Shown here piece after piece: positions 1 through 8,453 of a stretch of DNA of 64,000 nucleotides. The number at the start of each line of letters is the position of its first letter. The stretch's first letter is position 1. The stretch is taken from contig PAAG01000053.1 in assembly GCA_002698785.1 (NCBI GenBank), forward strand, positions 62,001-126,000, given 5' to 3'. The DNA is from Verrucomicrobiales bacterium. Lineage in GTDB: Bacteria > Verrucomicrobiota > Verrucomicrobiia > Verrucomicrobiales > DEV007. The position numbers and the translations under genes are program-made. The notes under the pieces were generated by a model that saw only the letters and a list, made by a program, of their open reading frames with translations, did no database searches and was not told where the DNA came from.

Positions 1-1968
1 CAACTCGAGGTTGAGGTTCTCTTGCCTCTCCTGCTGCGATGACCCTTGCGAAGGGTTCTTCGCCATCGCGATTTGTCTCTCTTTCGATTGGGCTTCGAGG
101 AGTTTCTCGTAGACGTCGAGTGCGGCTTGGTGTCCGGACTTCAAACCTTCGCCATCTGCTGCTTCCAGAACTCCAGTGAAGCGATCCGCAGAAACCTGCA
201 TCAAATCCCGTGCGTCTTGGTAGATTTGTCGTAGCTCGGCATCCTCGATTTGTTGCATTGCTTCTTCGGCCATCGAATGGACGATGATCTGTGACTCAAG
301 AATCACTTCGACATTGTTTGCCAGTGATTTGAAAGGGCGATTCAATTGATGCTCGCGCAAGGTTTTCCACGAGGCGTTTACAATGTCCTTCTGTAGTCGG
401 ACGAGCTCGTCTGCGGGTTGTTGCCCGGCACCCGCTCCTGATGGAGGTTGGCCCTCCCTGACAATGTCTTCAAAATATCGGACGTTTGCGTAAAAGAGGT
501 CACTGGACGTGCGTCTTACTTTCCCTTCTTTGTCCACGTCTTCAGCCCAGAAGTGATAGGAGATCAGGTCGGTTGGTTTTGTCTCGAGGGTCTCGACATC
601 CACCAGTGTTTCCAGATTATGGTTTTCGTTTCCAGCCAGGGGAGAGGTGGTGAGCTCGACTGTCTCTTCTTTGTCGTTGTAGTAATAAGAAAGACCGGTG
701 CGAAGCACTTCGACATCATCCCAGACCTCGGCTTCGAGCGGTAACTCCTGCAGGGCCGAAACCTTGTAATCACGGCCCGGGAATTTCAGCTTCAGTTCAG
801 GGGGGACATTTTCTTTCACTGTGATGGATATCCAAGGCGGGCGCTTGTTGGCGCGGTCTGCATCATCAACCAGGTGGACTCGATACTTTTGAGTTTTGTC
901 AGGGACGTGGGAGGCGACCAGAACCTTCGCGTCTTCAGCAGAAGGTTTCAGGGGAATGCTCTCGCCGTCTTCCCCATACAACTCTGCTTCCTTGATGGGC
1001 TTATTGATCGACAACCTCCAATCAACTTTCGAGCCCTCCATTATGCTGATCTTTCGAGTGTCGGTGACTTCTTTCAACTCTTCATCCAGATAGGCAGGTG
1101 GGGTGACGGTGGCATCTGCCTGCTGAAGTTCGGGATATTCAAATATCGTGATTGAGAAGTCGTCCGACTTTGCTGATTCGTAGGCGACTCGGTAGTTTCC
1201 GCTCTCGTTCACAGACGGAATAAGTGCGGAAAAGACGGTATCGTCGAGGCCAGGAGTCATTGGAATTCGCCGTTCTCCTGATGCACCATCGAGAACAAGC
1301 AGGGAAGCCGTCGGTGCTCTGCCTGAAAACGTTGCTTCCACAATGAGGCGGCTTCCTTTCTCGATTTCAACGTCGCCTGGACTTACTGCGATGGAGACCT
1401 CGGGCTTTGTCTCGGGAGTCTTTTCGGATACTCGTTCCTGGGAAGTGGATAGTGGCGTTCTGTTACTTGGCACTTCACCCAGAAGAATCCACGCACACGC
1501 ACCAAACAGAACCAACGCTGAAAATTGTAACCAAGCCGCCCCGACAAGTTTCCGAGAGGACACTTGCTTTACCCAGCGGTTTTTCACTGCGTGCTCGGAT
1601 ACTTCTTCAAGGAGTTTGCGCTGGAGATACGAAAGCGACCCATCTTCAGCCGGTTTCTGATCCATCGCTGCAAGGAGTGCTGCACGAAGGTCGGGATGTG
1701 ATTCTTCCACTTTTCGGGCGATCTCCCTGGCGTTGACCTGACGGCTCTCAATCCAACCGAGGCCGAGCAATATGGCAGCGACAACTCCGAAGAGAACGCC
1801 GAGAACTGCAACCCATGACCACCAACCAGAGGTGACCACTAGAAAAATCAAAATGCCGAATGCGATGGCCCCGACCGTCAATATGATCGAGATCAAATTG
1901 CGGCGTTGCAATTGCTTCTCCGCTGCGATCACTGGTTGCAGGCAGCTCTCTAAAAATTTCTCAATCAT
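1..1968 (-). CDS. Large membrane protein of the BatA/VWA cluster, C-terminus cut by the window edge
   Basis: An open frame runs without a stop from an ATG at 1968 to position 1, so at least 656 residues are present and the C-terminus is missing. Two membrane segments lie near residues 25-70. After a short cytoplasmic helical part, another membrane segment sits near residues 148-166. A long region of beta-rich, probably periplasmic domains follows, and then a charged helical stretch from about residue 540 onward. The start is 3 bases downstream of the stop of the BatA-type gene, so the two are almost surely co-transcribed. The layout resembles the large DUF4175-like proteins found beside MoxR/DUF58/BatA genes in Verrucomicrobiota and Planctomycetota. 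That family name is inference; the function is unknown. Confidence 0.75.
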   Translation of the reverse strand, partial: MIEKFLESCLQPVIAAEKQLQRRNLISIILTVGAIAFGILIFLVVTSGWWSWVAVLGVLFGVVAAILLGLGWIESRQVNAREIARKVEESHPDLRAALLAAMDQKPAEDGSLSYLQRKLLEEVSEHAVKNRWVKQVSSRKLVGAAWLQFSALVLFGACAWILLGEVPSNRTPLSTSQERVSEKTPETKPEVSIAVSPGDVEIEKGSRLIVEATFSGRAPTASLLVLDGASGERRIPMTPGLDDTVFSALIPSVNESGNYRVAYESAKSDDFSITIFEYPELQQADATVTPPAYLDEELKEVTDTRKISIMEGSKVDWRLSINKPIKEAELYGEDGESIPLKPSAEDAKVLVASHVPDKTQKYRVHLVDDADRANKRPPWISITVKENVPPELKLKFPGRDYKVSALQELPLEAEVWDDVEVLRTGLSYYYNDKEETVELTTSPLAGNENHNLETLVDVETLETKPTDLISYHFWAEDVDKEGKVRRTSSDLFYANVRYFEDIVREGQPPSGAGAGQQPADELVRLQKDIVNASWKTLREHQLNRPFKSLANNVEVILESQIIVHSMAEEAMQQIEDAELRQIYQDARDLMQVSADRFTGVLEAADGEGLKSGHQAALDVYEKLLEAQSKERQIAMAKNPSQGSSQQERQENLNLEL

Positions 1969-1971
1969 GGA

Positions 1972-3990
1972 TCAGGAAGGAGTTGCTGTTGGAATGCTGG
2001 TGGCGACTGATTTGCCACCGGTGCGTCTACCGGCGAGCCATGTCTCAATTATCAGCAGGATCAGGGCTAACAGAATCAACCATTTCCAGAGTTTCTGCCT
2101 GTTCTCTTTTTCTTCTGACTCAAGACGGGCAAGAACTTCTGAGGGTAAATCGGCTTGTTCGGCAACCTGTTCTGTTTCGAGGAGTGGAATCCCATACTCG
2201 GCTAATGTTACGACTGGATCGAATGAGGCAGTCATTCCTTCAGCAGGTGCAAGATTCACTGATACGAGATATTGCTCGTCTCCCTTTGTTTCTTCATAGA
2301 ACCCCGGTTTCTGGTGCTCGGTTTCACCCACATAGAGAGTTGGAGCTGAACGGATGCTGTAGCCAGCGTGATCGAAGATGGAATACAGCAGCGGGACAAA
2401 TTTCGAGGAGAGGGATAGCTGGCTCTCCTTCGGTTCCCAGCCAGAAAGAAACCCGAAGACGGCACCTTCTCCGACGGGCAGCTCAAACAAGGCCGGGCTC
2501 TCTCCATCAAACGTGGCGATCACCTGCGCCCCGGAATCATCCGCTTCTCCCATTTCAAGAAGTCGATGGTTCCAAATACGGATCTTGGTGAAATCTCGAA
2601 CCTGTGCCCGTGCGAAGGGGAATAACACAGGATGCTCAAAATCCAGGTCGGAGAAAAGGGCGTAGTCTGATACATCTGCCTCAGAGAGTTTCCAGTCACC
2701 GTCCGTCAGTGCCGCAAAAGAATCTGAAGAAGAGCCCTCGCCAGGAATCGCCAGGACAAGCCCTCCCGACTGAGCGAACTCTCGCGCTTTCTCTGACATC
2801 TCTTCACCCCAAGTGCCTGACAGGACGATAACTTCACGGTCTTCCATGGCAGTGTTGTCGAGTTCTTCCGTTGTTGTGATGACGGGATTTAAGGCTGGGG
2901 TCGGCTGCATGGCCCTGCGGAGGTAGAACAGTGGGGTTCCGGGCGTCTCTGGCGCTCCTTCCTGATTGGCGAAAAGAATGCGGAGAGGGCGGGGTTGCAC
3001 AGGGGAAATATAGACTTCGTTGTCGAAAGAGTGAGCGTCGCCCTGGATGGAAAGAATTCCTTTTTCTGCTTCGGCAGGACGAGGGCGTGAAGAAAGAATT
3101 CGGCTAGTGCCGGGAGCGATGGTTGTCGAAATTGCGGTGTCAGGGAAGCCTTGCCAGCTGAGGGTGACGTCGGAGGACTCGGAGTCTGCGGCATTACTGA
3201 TGCGAACTCGGTAGAGTTCTTCTTCGTCGATATTCGACCGAGTCGGAGTCGCTGCCAGAGTGATCGACATATTCCCGGGTGACTTTACTGAAACTGGGAT
3301 AGCTCGAACATTTACATCCTCTGGCCAGGCACTTTGATTGAGCACATCGAGGTTAGCACCTTTTTGAAAGTCACTGATTAGTATGATTTCCCTCTCTGTC
3401 GCTTTTTGATTCAAGTCGGCTGCCAGCAGCATGTCCGAGGCCCGGGTCAATGCCTTGCCCAAATCAGTTCCCAGCCACCCTGCGGAAGAAATCCCGTCAC
3501 CCAACGTTTCTTCTAGCTGGGACTTCCTTGCCCGTGCTCCCAGATTTCTCCACGCCGGAAAGTCGGCTGCCATCTTCATCGATTCGTCGAAGAAGGCAAA
3601 AGCGACTTCGTCTTTCTCGTCAAAAAGTTCGAGGGACTCTTCGGCTGATGTGAGCGCCTGCTTCGACAAGTCTTCCCGCTGCATCGAGGCGCTTCGATCT
3701 ACGAGGATGATTGCCCTGGTAAAAGATGCGGCTTCGGTTGTCAGGTTCATCGACCTCAGAAACGGTCGACTGAAAGCCAAGGCAAGCAGGATAATGGCGA
3801 GGCACCGGAGCGCGAGAAGAAGTAGCTTTTCCAGCCTTGTCCGACGGGTGAGACGCTCAGGCGTCTTTTCCAGGAACATCAGTGAGCTGAACGGGATGTG
3901 TTCCTTCGGAGGTCTTCTTCGTAAATGGAGCAGGATCGGCACGGCGATGGCCGCAGCTCCAAGAATATACAGAGGGAAGAGAAAACTCAC
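1972..3990 (-). CDS. BatA-type membrane protein with von Willebrand factor A domain
   Basis: A 672-residue protein. The N-terminus has the BatA/aerotolerance-regulator signature: a membrane helix, then LLHLRRRPPKEHIPFSSLMF, then a second helix near residues 55-75. A VWA-like domain begins around residue 90 with DRSASM, the DxSxS core of a MIDAS metal site. The C-terminal half looks like a class I glutamine amidotransferase-like fold of the kind found in these proteins. It ends with a membrane helix close to the C-terminus (WLILLALILLIIETWLAG). BatA-type proteins act in the inner membrane with MoxR AAA ATPases and DUF58 proteins, probably in envelope protein assembly or stress. Those partners are not in view and may lie left of the window. 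Confidence 0.85.
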   Translation of the reverse strand: MSFLFPLYILGAAAIAVPILLHLRRRPPKEHIPFSSLMFLEKTPERLTRRTRLEKLLLLALRCLAIILLALAFSRPFLRSMNLTTEAASFTRAIILVDRSASMQREDLSKQALTSAEESLELFDEKDEVAFAFFDESMKMAADFPAWRNLGARARKSQLEETLGDGISSAGWLGTDLGKALTRASDMLLAADLNQKATEREIILISDFQKGANLDVLNQSAWPEDVNVRAIPVSVKSPGNMSITLAATPTRSNIDEEELYRVRISNAADSESSDVTLSWQGFPDTAISTTIAPGTSRILSSRPRPAEAEKGILSIQGDAHSFDNEVYISPVQPRPLRILFANQEGAPETPGTPLFYLRRAMQPTPALNPVITTTEELDNTAMEDREVIVLSGTWGEEMSEKAREFAQSGGLVLAIPGEGSSSDSFAALTDGDWKLSEADVSDYALFSDLDFEHPVLFPFARAQVRDFTKIRIWNHRLLEMGEADDSGAQVIATFDGESPALFELPVGEGAVFGFLSGWEPKESQLSLSSKFVPLLYSIFDHAGYSIRSAPTLYVGETEHQKPGFYEETKGDEQYLVSVNLAPAEGMTASFDPVVTLAEYGIPLLETEQVAEQADLPSEVLARLESEEKENRQKLWKWLILLALILLIIETWLAGRRTGGKSVATSIPTATPS

Positions 3991-4064
3991 AGCACCGGAA
4001 ATCCTGCCATTGAATGAGTCAGGGCGCGAGGACGTTTTCGCGGGGAGAATCTCATAGTAGAAAA

Positions 4065-4553
4065 TTAATTCGTGGGTTCCCGGGATTTGCTCCCGGCTTT
4101 TTCATCTACGACTTCGGCTTCCACGTTGATTACGCCTGCCGGGGGCTTCCGTTCTGATGGGCGTGGGACTCCGACGGACTCGCCAGCCACCGTGACTCGA
4201 TCCTTCAGGTAACTTTTCAACATTCCGCGGACCGCGTGGCGAACGGTGGGAACGAGAAGCAGAAAACCGATCGTGTCGGTCAAGAAACCTGGGGTCATGA
4301 GGACTGCCCCTGCGACCAAAATCATCAGGCCGTCCATGACTTCTTCATGAGGAAGTCGCCCGGCGGCGAGAGCTTCCTGGTATTTTTTCAGAGCCTCTCG
4401 TCCTTGCGATTTGGTCAGGTAGGCGCCGATCACCGCCGTAATCACAATGATTACCAGTGTTGTCGGGATCCCAATCTTGGAACCGAGAAACATGAAAATC
4501 ATCAATTCCAACACGGGAATTGTGATGAATAAGAGAAGTAGGCGACCGAACAT
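4065..4553 (-). CDS. fxsA: FxsA family inner-membrane protein
   Basis: A 162-residue protein with the FxsA pattern: an N-terminal hydrophobic pair of helices (FGRLLLLFITIPVLELMIF), a second helix region with ITAVIGAYLTKSQGREALKK, then the conserved GRLPHEEVMDGLMILVAGAV followed by LMTPGFLTDTIGF. These are the usual landmarks of the family. E. coli FxsA is a cytoplasmic-membrane protein known for relieving exclusion of phage T7 by the F plasmid; its normal role is unclear. The C-terminal 40 residues are polar and poorly conserved. It lies 74 bases upstream of the BatA-type gene on the same strand and may share its transcript. Confidence 0.9.
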   Translation of the reverse strand: MFGRLLLLFITIPVLELMIFMFLGSKIGIPTTLVIIVITAVIGAYLTKSQGREALKKYQEALAAGRLPHEEVMDGLMILVAGAVLMTPGFLTDTIGFLLLVPTVRHAVRGMLKSYLKDRVTVAGESVGVPRPSERKPPAGVINVEAEVVDEKAGSKSREPTN

Positions 4554-4626
4554 GATACCTGCGGTTTGGTCTTTAGAGTCGATGCGGTAGCGAAATGTTC
4601 AACATACAGTCCGCCGATTCACGGCG

Positions 4627-5409
4627 TCAGGTGTTTTCGGGCGGGATATCTCGGCAATGTTTGAGGCGATAGCCACCATCTACCGGAAGAATCGTCCCGG
4701 TCACGTAGTCCGCTCCCGGTGAAGCGAGATAGGCTGCTGCTTTTCCAATTTCCTCTGGCAAGCCGAGACGGCCCCATGGCAATTTTCTCCCTTCTGCGGC
4801 CATCGTTTCGTCGTCGTAGTGGTGGCGCTCGCCTGGAGTATCGATCCAGCCAGGTTCGATGCAGTTCACGTTGATGTGGTGTTCGAAGAGTTCGACTGCC
4901 ATTGTTTGCATCATGCTGTTCAAGCCCGCTTTTGCGGCGCTGTAGGCCACGCATCTCGCATTTGGGATGCGCGCGAGCACGCTGGAAATAAAAACGATTT
5001 TGCCCGGCTTTCCTGAGTCGACGTAGTGCCGGGCAGCGAGTTGTCCGATGTGGAAGCTTCCCATTAGGGCAGCGTTTAGAATGCTCTCGAAATCTTCCGG
5101 TCTGTATTCGAGGAAATTCTCGCGACGATTGAAGGCGGGAACACTCACCACGATGTCGAAACCTCCGAAGGATTCAATGGCCTTGGAAACAATCAATTCG
5201 CAGCCTTCCCTGGAAAAGGCATCTGCTTCTACGGTGTGGCACTCGACGCCTATCTCGCTAATCGTTTTAGCTCCCTCTGTGAGTTCAGTGCTGCCGGGGC
5301 GATCTGCCAGCAGGATGGAAGCTCCCTCTTTGGCGAGTTCCGAGGCGCAGCCAAGCCCGATTCCGCGTGCTCCTCCGGTTACGATAGCGACTTTTCCTTC
5401 GAGATTCAT
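4627..5409 (-). CDS. Short-chain dehydrogenase/reductase (SDR)
   Basis: A 260-residue classical SDR. The N-terminal cofactor motif is TGGARGIG (residues 11-18). The catalytic serine lies in FISSVLARIP and the active-site YxxxK is YSAAK near residue 155. The C-terminal part has the common YVTGTILPVDGGY ending. D40 in LLADRPG, after the second beta strand, would favour NAD over NADP. The substrate cannot be told from sequence; 3-oxoacyl-ACP reductase, sugar and alcohol dehydrogenases all look like this. It is divergent from the adenine phosphoribosyltransferase gene, with 115 bases between starts, and lies upstream of fxsA on the same strand. Confidence 0.88.
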   Translation of the reverse strand: MNLEGKVAIVTGGARGIGLGCASELAKEGASILLADRPGSTELTEGAKTISEIGVECHTVEADAFSREGCELIVSKAIESFGGFDIVVSVPAFNRRENFLEYRPEDFESILNAALMGSFHIGQLAARHYVDSGKPGKIVFISSVLARIPNARCVAYSAAKAGLNSMMQTMAVELFEHHINVNCIEPGWIDTPGERHHYDDETMAAEGRKLPWGRLGLPEEIGKAAAYLASPGADYVTGTILPVDGGYRLKHCRDIPPENT

Positions 5410-5524
5410 TCGTGCGAACCTAGCTCAAGCCGGAGTGACAGGGAAGGGCTCAATTGCGTGGAAGTTTCGTGAAATCAGTCGATGACTCCTTGACCGACGC
5501 CGCGATCCTGATCTAGTTGCATCT

Positions 5525-6058
5525 GTGAACCAGGAAACCCTCGAACGGATCCACTCGTCCATCCGTGACGTCCATGATTTCCCGAAGCCGGGAATCGTCT
5601 TCAAAGACATTACTCCCATCCTTGCTGACGGGGAACTGTTTCGGCTGACAATTGATTGTTTCATTGATGCGATCGGTGAGGAAAAGCCGACCAAAATCGT
5701 TGGGATCGATGCCCGGGGATTCATTTTTGGTGCCGCTTTGGCGGATCGCCTGGGGGTCGGGTTCGTGCCGGTGCGAAAGAAAGGGAAATTACCCTGGGAG
5801 ACTAACGGTGCCTCTTACTCTCTCGAATATGGAGAAGCTCACGTCGAAATTCATAAAGACGCTGTTCATGCTGGAGAAAAGGTGGTCCTCATCGATGACC
5901 TTCTTGCTACCGGAGGTACTGCGGAAGCAGCGCTGAAGCTGATCAAAGGGTTGGGTGGTGAGATCATTTGCATTGTTTTCCTGATAGAACTGCTCTTCCT
6001 CGAAGGGAGAAAGAGTCTTGATGCGGACATTCGGACGGAGACTCTTCTCCAATACTGA
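5525..6058 (+). CDS. apt: Adenine phosphoribosyltransferase
   Basis: A 177-residue protein of the usual Apt length. It converts adenine and PRPP to AMP in purine salvage in the cytoplasm. Visible signatures are DFPKPGIVFKDITPIL near the N-terminus, GIDARGFIFGAALA, the PVRKKGKLP loop, and the PRPP-binding motif VLIDDLLATGGTA near residues 121-133. The start is a GTG at 5525; no ATG lies suitably upstream, and the protein begins at the normal family position. The methyltransferase gene starts 9 bases after its stop, so the two are probably co-transcribed. Confidence 0.96.
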   Translation: MNQETLERIHSSIRDVHDFPKPGIVFKDITPILADGELFRLTIDCFIDAIGEEKPTKIVGIDARGFIFGAALADRLGVGFVPVRKKGKLPWETNGASYSLEYGEAHVEIHKDAVHAGEKVVLIDDLLATGGTAEAALKLIKGLGGEIICIVFLIELLFLEGRKSLDADIRTETLLQY

Positions 6059-6067
6059 TCTTTAGGA

Positions 6068-6805
6068 ATGAGCTACGAGAGCGACGTACTCCGCGACTGG
6101 TATCTTCTGTTTCATTACGGTAGTGAAGAGGAGATCCTCCATGGTGTGGGCTTTGATCACTCTTGCCTCCCGGAGGGCTGTCTGGAATTCCCTGTTGCGA
6201 CGGTGAACTTCTGCCAATCCGACAGGAAAGTAGATCGTGCTCTGGACATCGGTTGTGCTGTGGGGCGGTCGACGTTTGAGCTTTCCAGGCGAGCAAGTGA
6301 AGTGATAGGGATCGACTTCTCGTCGAGCTTTGTAGAAGTGGCGGATCAACTGCGAAAGGGAGAACTCGTTTCCTATCGTCGCTATAGCGAGATGCACCTA
6401 TCGGACAAACTTACTGCATCGATGCCCGATGGCGTCTTCCCTGATCGTGTTGCGTTCGAGCAGGGCGACGCGATGAATCTGAGAGACGACTTGGGAAGTT
6501 TTGATTTGGTGCACGCGGCAAACCTCCTGTGCCGCCTTCCTGAACCAGAGCGATTTCTAGACAGGCTGACCGACTTGGTAAATCCCGGGGGGCACCTCGT
6601 GATGGCTACCCCTGCGACTTGGCTTCCTGAGTATACTCCGGTGGAAAACCAGCCTGAAGCGTTGACGATCAATTACCTGCTGCATCGTCTTGGTCCACAT
6701 TTCGAGCTTATCGAAGCACAGGAAATTCCGTTCCTGATTCGCGAGCATCAGCGGAAGCTTCAGCTCAGCACATCGCAGGCAAGCCTTTGGAAACGTAAGG
6801 TCTGA
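6068..6805 (+). CDS. SAM-dependent methyltransferase resembling the ovothiol 4-mercaptohistidine N-methyltransferase domain
   Basis: A 245-residue class I methyltransferase. Motif I is ALDIGCAVGRSTFELS (about residues 58-73), then GIDFSSSFV, with FEQGDAMNL and FDLVHAANLLCRLPEP further on. The N-terminal YESDVLRDWYLLFHYG and the following FPVATV match what I remember of the C-terminal methyltransferase domain of OvoA, which in most OvoA proteins follows a sulfoxide-synthase domain. Here the methyltransferase stands alone and no sulfoxide synthase is in the window. The enzyme would transfer a methyl group to the imidazole ring of a thiohistidine. That substrate is inferred from the family; the methyltransferase fold itself is certain. 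It follows apt by 9 bases. Confidence 0.78.
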   Translation: MSYESDVLRDWYLLFHYGSEEEILHGVGFDHSCLPEGCLEFPVATVNFCQSDRKVDRALDIGCAVGRSTFELSRRASEVIGIDFSSSFVEVADQLRKGELVSYRRYSEMHLSDKLTASMPDGVFPDRVAFEQGDAMNLRDDLGSFDLVHAANLLCRLPEPERFLDRLTDLVNPGGHLVMATPATWLPEYTPVENQPEALTINYLLHRLGPHFELIEAQEIPFLIREHQRKLQLSTSQASLWKRKV

Positions 6806-6896
6806 GCGGTTCCGTAGTCGTTTTTCCGCCAAAAAGGCGGCGCAAAGATGGGTTCGACAATTGCGATCCTGTCCTTACCATGTCGGTCTTGAAATT

Positions 6897-7595
6897 ATGA
6901 AAAAATCTATCCCATATCTCGCGATTCTTTTCCTGACCGCTGCGCTGGTTCAGGCTGACGATTCTAAAGGCTGGACTTCACTGTTTAACGGCGAAACGCT
7001 CGAAGGTTGGAAGCACTCGACTCTTGGCGAGGCAGAGTATTCGGTCGTCGATGGTGCGATCAAGGGAATCACCGTAGAAGGAAGTCCAAATACCTTCCTG
7101 CTCAGCGAAAAAGAATATGGAGACTTCGAGCTCGAGTTTGAAGTCAAAGTCCACGACAGCCTGAACTCTGGCGTGCAAATTCGCTCACGCGAGAAAACCG
7201 AAGAAGACTTGGCTACATCCGGCAAGAATGGCAAACCGGCCAAAGATCTCAATCGCTTCTATGGACCTCAGGTAGAGATCGAAGCTTCTCCTGGCCAGGC
7301 CGGTTACATCTATGGCGAAGCAACTGGATTCGGTTGGCTTTCACCTGAGCCTCAGGACAAAGGCCATTCTCACGAACACATCAAGAACGGTGAGTGGAAC
7401 AAATACCGCATCGTTGCGAAAGGGCCTCGAATTCAGACGTTCATCAACGGAGAAAAGGTAGCTGACCTGACCCACGAAGAAATTTATAAGTCACATCCGA
7501 AGGGGCACATCGGCCTTCAAGTCCACGGAATCAAGAAGGGAACTGGCCCCTACGACGTGTATTGGAAGAATATTCGGATCAAAGAATTGGACTAA
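6897..7595 (+). CDS. Secreted DUF1080 (3-keto-disaccharide hydrolase-type) protein
   Basis: A 232-residue protein when started at the ATG at 6897, which gives a clean signal peptide (MKKSIPYLAILFLTAALVQA). The in-frame start at 6861 would place polar residues ahead of it. The mature part is a single DUF1080 beta-sandwich: GWTSLFNGETLEGWKH, FELEFEVKV, LNSGVQIRSR, YGPQVEIEASPGQAGYIYGE, WNKYRIVAKGPRIQTFINGEKVADL and a C-terminal IGLQVHG. The domain is related to concanavalin-like lectins and includes enzymes acting on 3-keto-glycosides. It is expected in the periplasm or outside the cell. It is one of three DUF1080-type genes in the window and is followed by a strong terminator. Confidence 0.88.
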   Translation: MKKSIPYLAILFLTAALVQADDSKGWTSLFNGETLEGWKHSTLGEAEYSVVDGAIKGITVEGSPNTFLLSEKEYGDFELEFEVKVHDSLNSGVQIRSREKTEEDLATSGKNGKPAKDLNRFYGPQVEIEASPGQAGYIYGEATGFGWLSPEPQDKGHSHEHIKNGEWNKYRIVAKGPRIQTFINGEKVADLTHEEIYKSHPKGHIGLQVHGIKKGTGPYDVYWKNIRIKELD

Positions 7596-7919
7596 GCGGT
7601 CCCTGATCGCGGCAAAAGAATCCGTAATTTTCCTTGCTGGTTCTTCTGCTTATGCCTTAAAACAAATGAGTGACAGTGATGGTGTTCTCGATCAACTTAC
7701 CATCACTTGATCTTATAAGGAGGAGGGCCCCGGTGCCGTTTCGACGGCACCGGGGTTATTTTTTGTGAATCCAAGGAGGGAGGTAAGGACTCACACCTGA
7801 GATTTGTCACTGAAAAGCGGGCTGTGACGTATTCTTTTCCGAGGAAATCGGATTTCTTTCCCCCTCAATGCGGATAAATTACTCCTCTTCACGGGCGAGT
7901 ATCCCGTAAGACACGATTC
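7596..7919 (+). other. Intergenic region with nested inverted repeats, terminator and smpB leader
   Basis: No convincing protein gene lies here. An ATG at 7666 opens a 14-codon frame only. Two overlapping inverted repeats compete. AGTGATGG at 7675-7682 pairs with CCATCACT at 7700-7707, and GATCAA near 7690 pairs with TTGATC near 7707. A purine-rich AAGGAGGAGGG stretch follows, and then the terminator at 7728-7763. The stretch could be the 3' untranslated end of the DUF1080 transcript or a short separate RNA. After the terminator, about 155 bases lead to smpB; they contain a small ACGGG/CCCGT inverted repeat at 7891-7907. Confidence 0.4.
7728..7763 (+). terminator. Strong rho-independent terminator with TTCG loop
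   Basis: A perfect 12-base stem (CCCCGGTGCCGT at 7728-7739 with ACGGCACCGGGG at 7744-7755) closes a TTCG tetraloop and is followed by TTATTTTTT. This is a textbook intrinsic terminator in plus orientation, 130 bases after the DUF1080 stop. Confidence 0.95.
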
Positions 7920-8369
7920 ATGAGCGATATAGCCACAAACCGGAAAGCGCGGCGCGATTTTCACATTTCCGAGAAATATGAGGCGGGAATTGAATTGAAG
8001 GGCACCGAAGTGAAATCCATTCGCGCCGGGAAAATCAATATCAGCGAGTCCTTCGCGCGAGTCGACCGGGGCGAAGTGTGGCTCTACAACTGCGATATTC
8101 GCCCCTACGAGCAGGCCAGTCACGAGTTCCATGTCCCACTCCGGAATCGTCGACTCCTGCTTCATAAAAAAGAAATTCGCCGTATGGCGGCGTTGTCCGA
8201 TCAACAGGGCGCGACTTTGGTTCCGCTGCGATTGTATTGGAAAAATGGTCGTGTGAAGGTCGAAATCGGAATCGGAAAAGGAAAGAACCAGCGGGATCGC
8301 AGGGAGGACCTGAAACGCCAGGCCCACAATCGAGAAGTGGAAAGAGAGCTGGCGCGTCTGCATAAGTAG
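7920..8369 (+). CDS. smpB: SsrA-binding protein SmpB
   Basis: A 149-residue protein of normal family length that binds tmRNA and delivers it to stalled ribosomes in trans-translation. Landmarks are NRKARRDFHISEKYEAGIEL at the N-terminus, then the conserved GTEVKSIRAGKINISESF, IRPYEQASHEF, RNRRLLLHKKEI, and the basic C-terminal tail with GKGKNQRDRREDLKRQ, which folds on the decoding centre. The tmRNA gene is not in this window. It reads toward aroC, 84 bases downstream. Confidence 0.97.
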   Translation: MSDIATNRKARRDFHISEKYEAGIELKGTEVKSIRAGKINISESFARVDRGEVWLYNCDIRPYEQASHEFHVPLRNRRLLLHKKEIRRMAALSDQQGATLVPLRLYWKNGRVKVEIGIGKGKNQRDRREDLKRQAHNREVERELARLHK

Positions 8370-8453
8370 CGGCTTTTTCACTCCTGTCGCATATCGGACC
8401 GCGACGAAGTCGTTTGACTGTCCGCCGTATGCCTCTTCATTCCCCGCAGTTTT

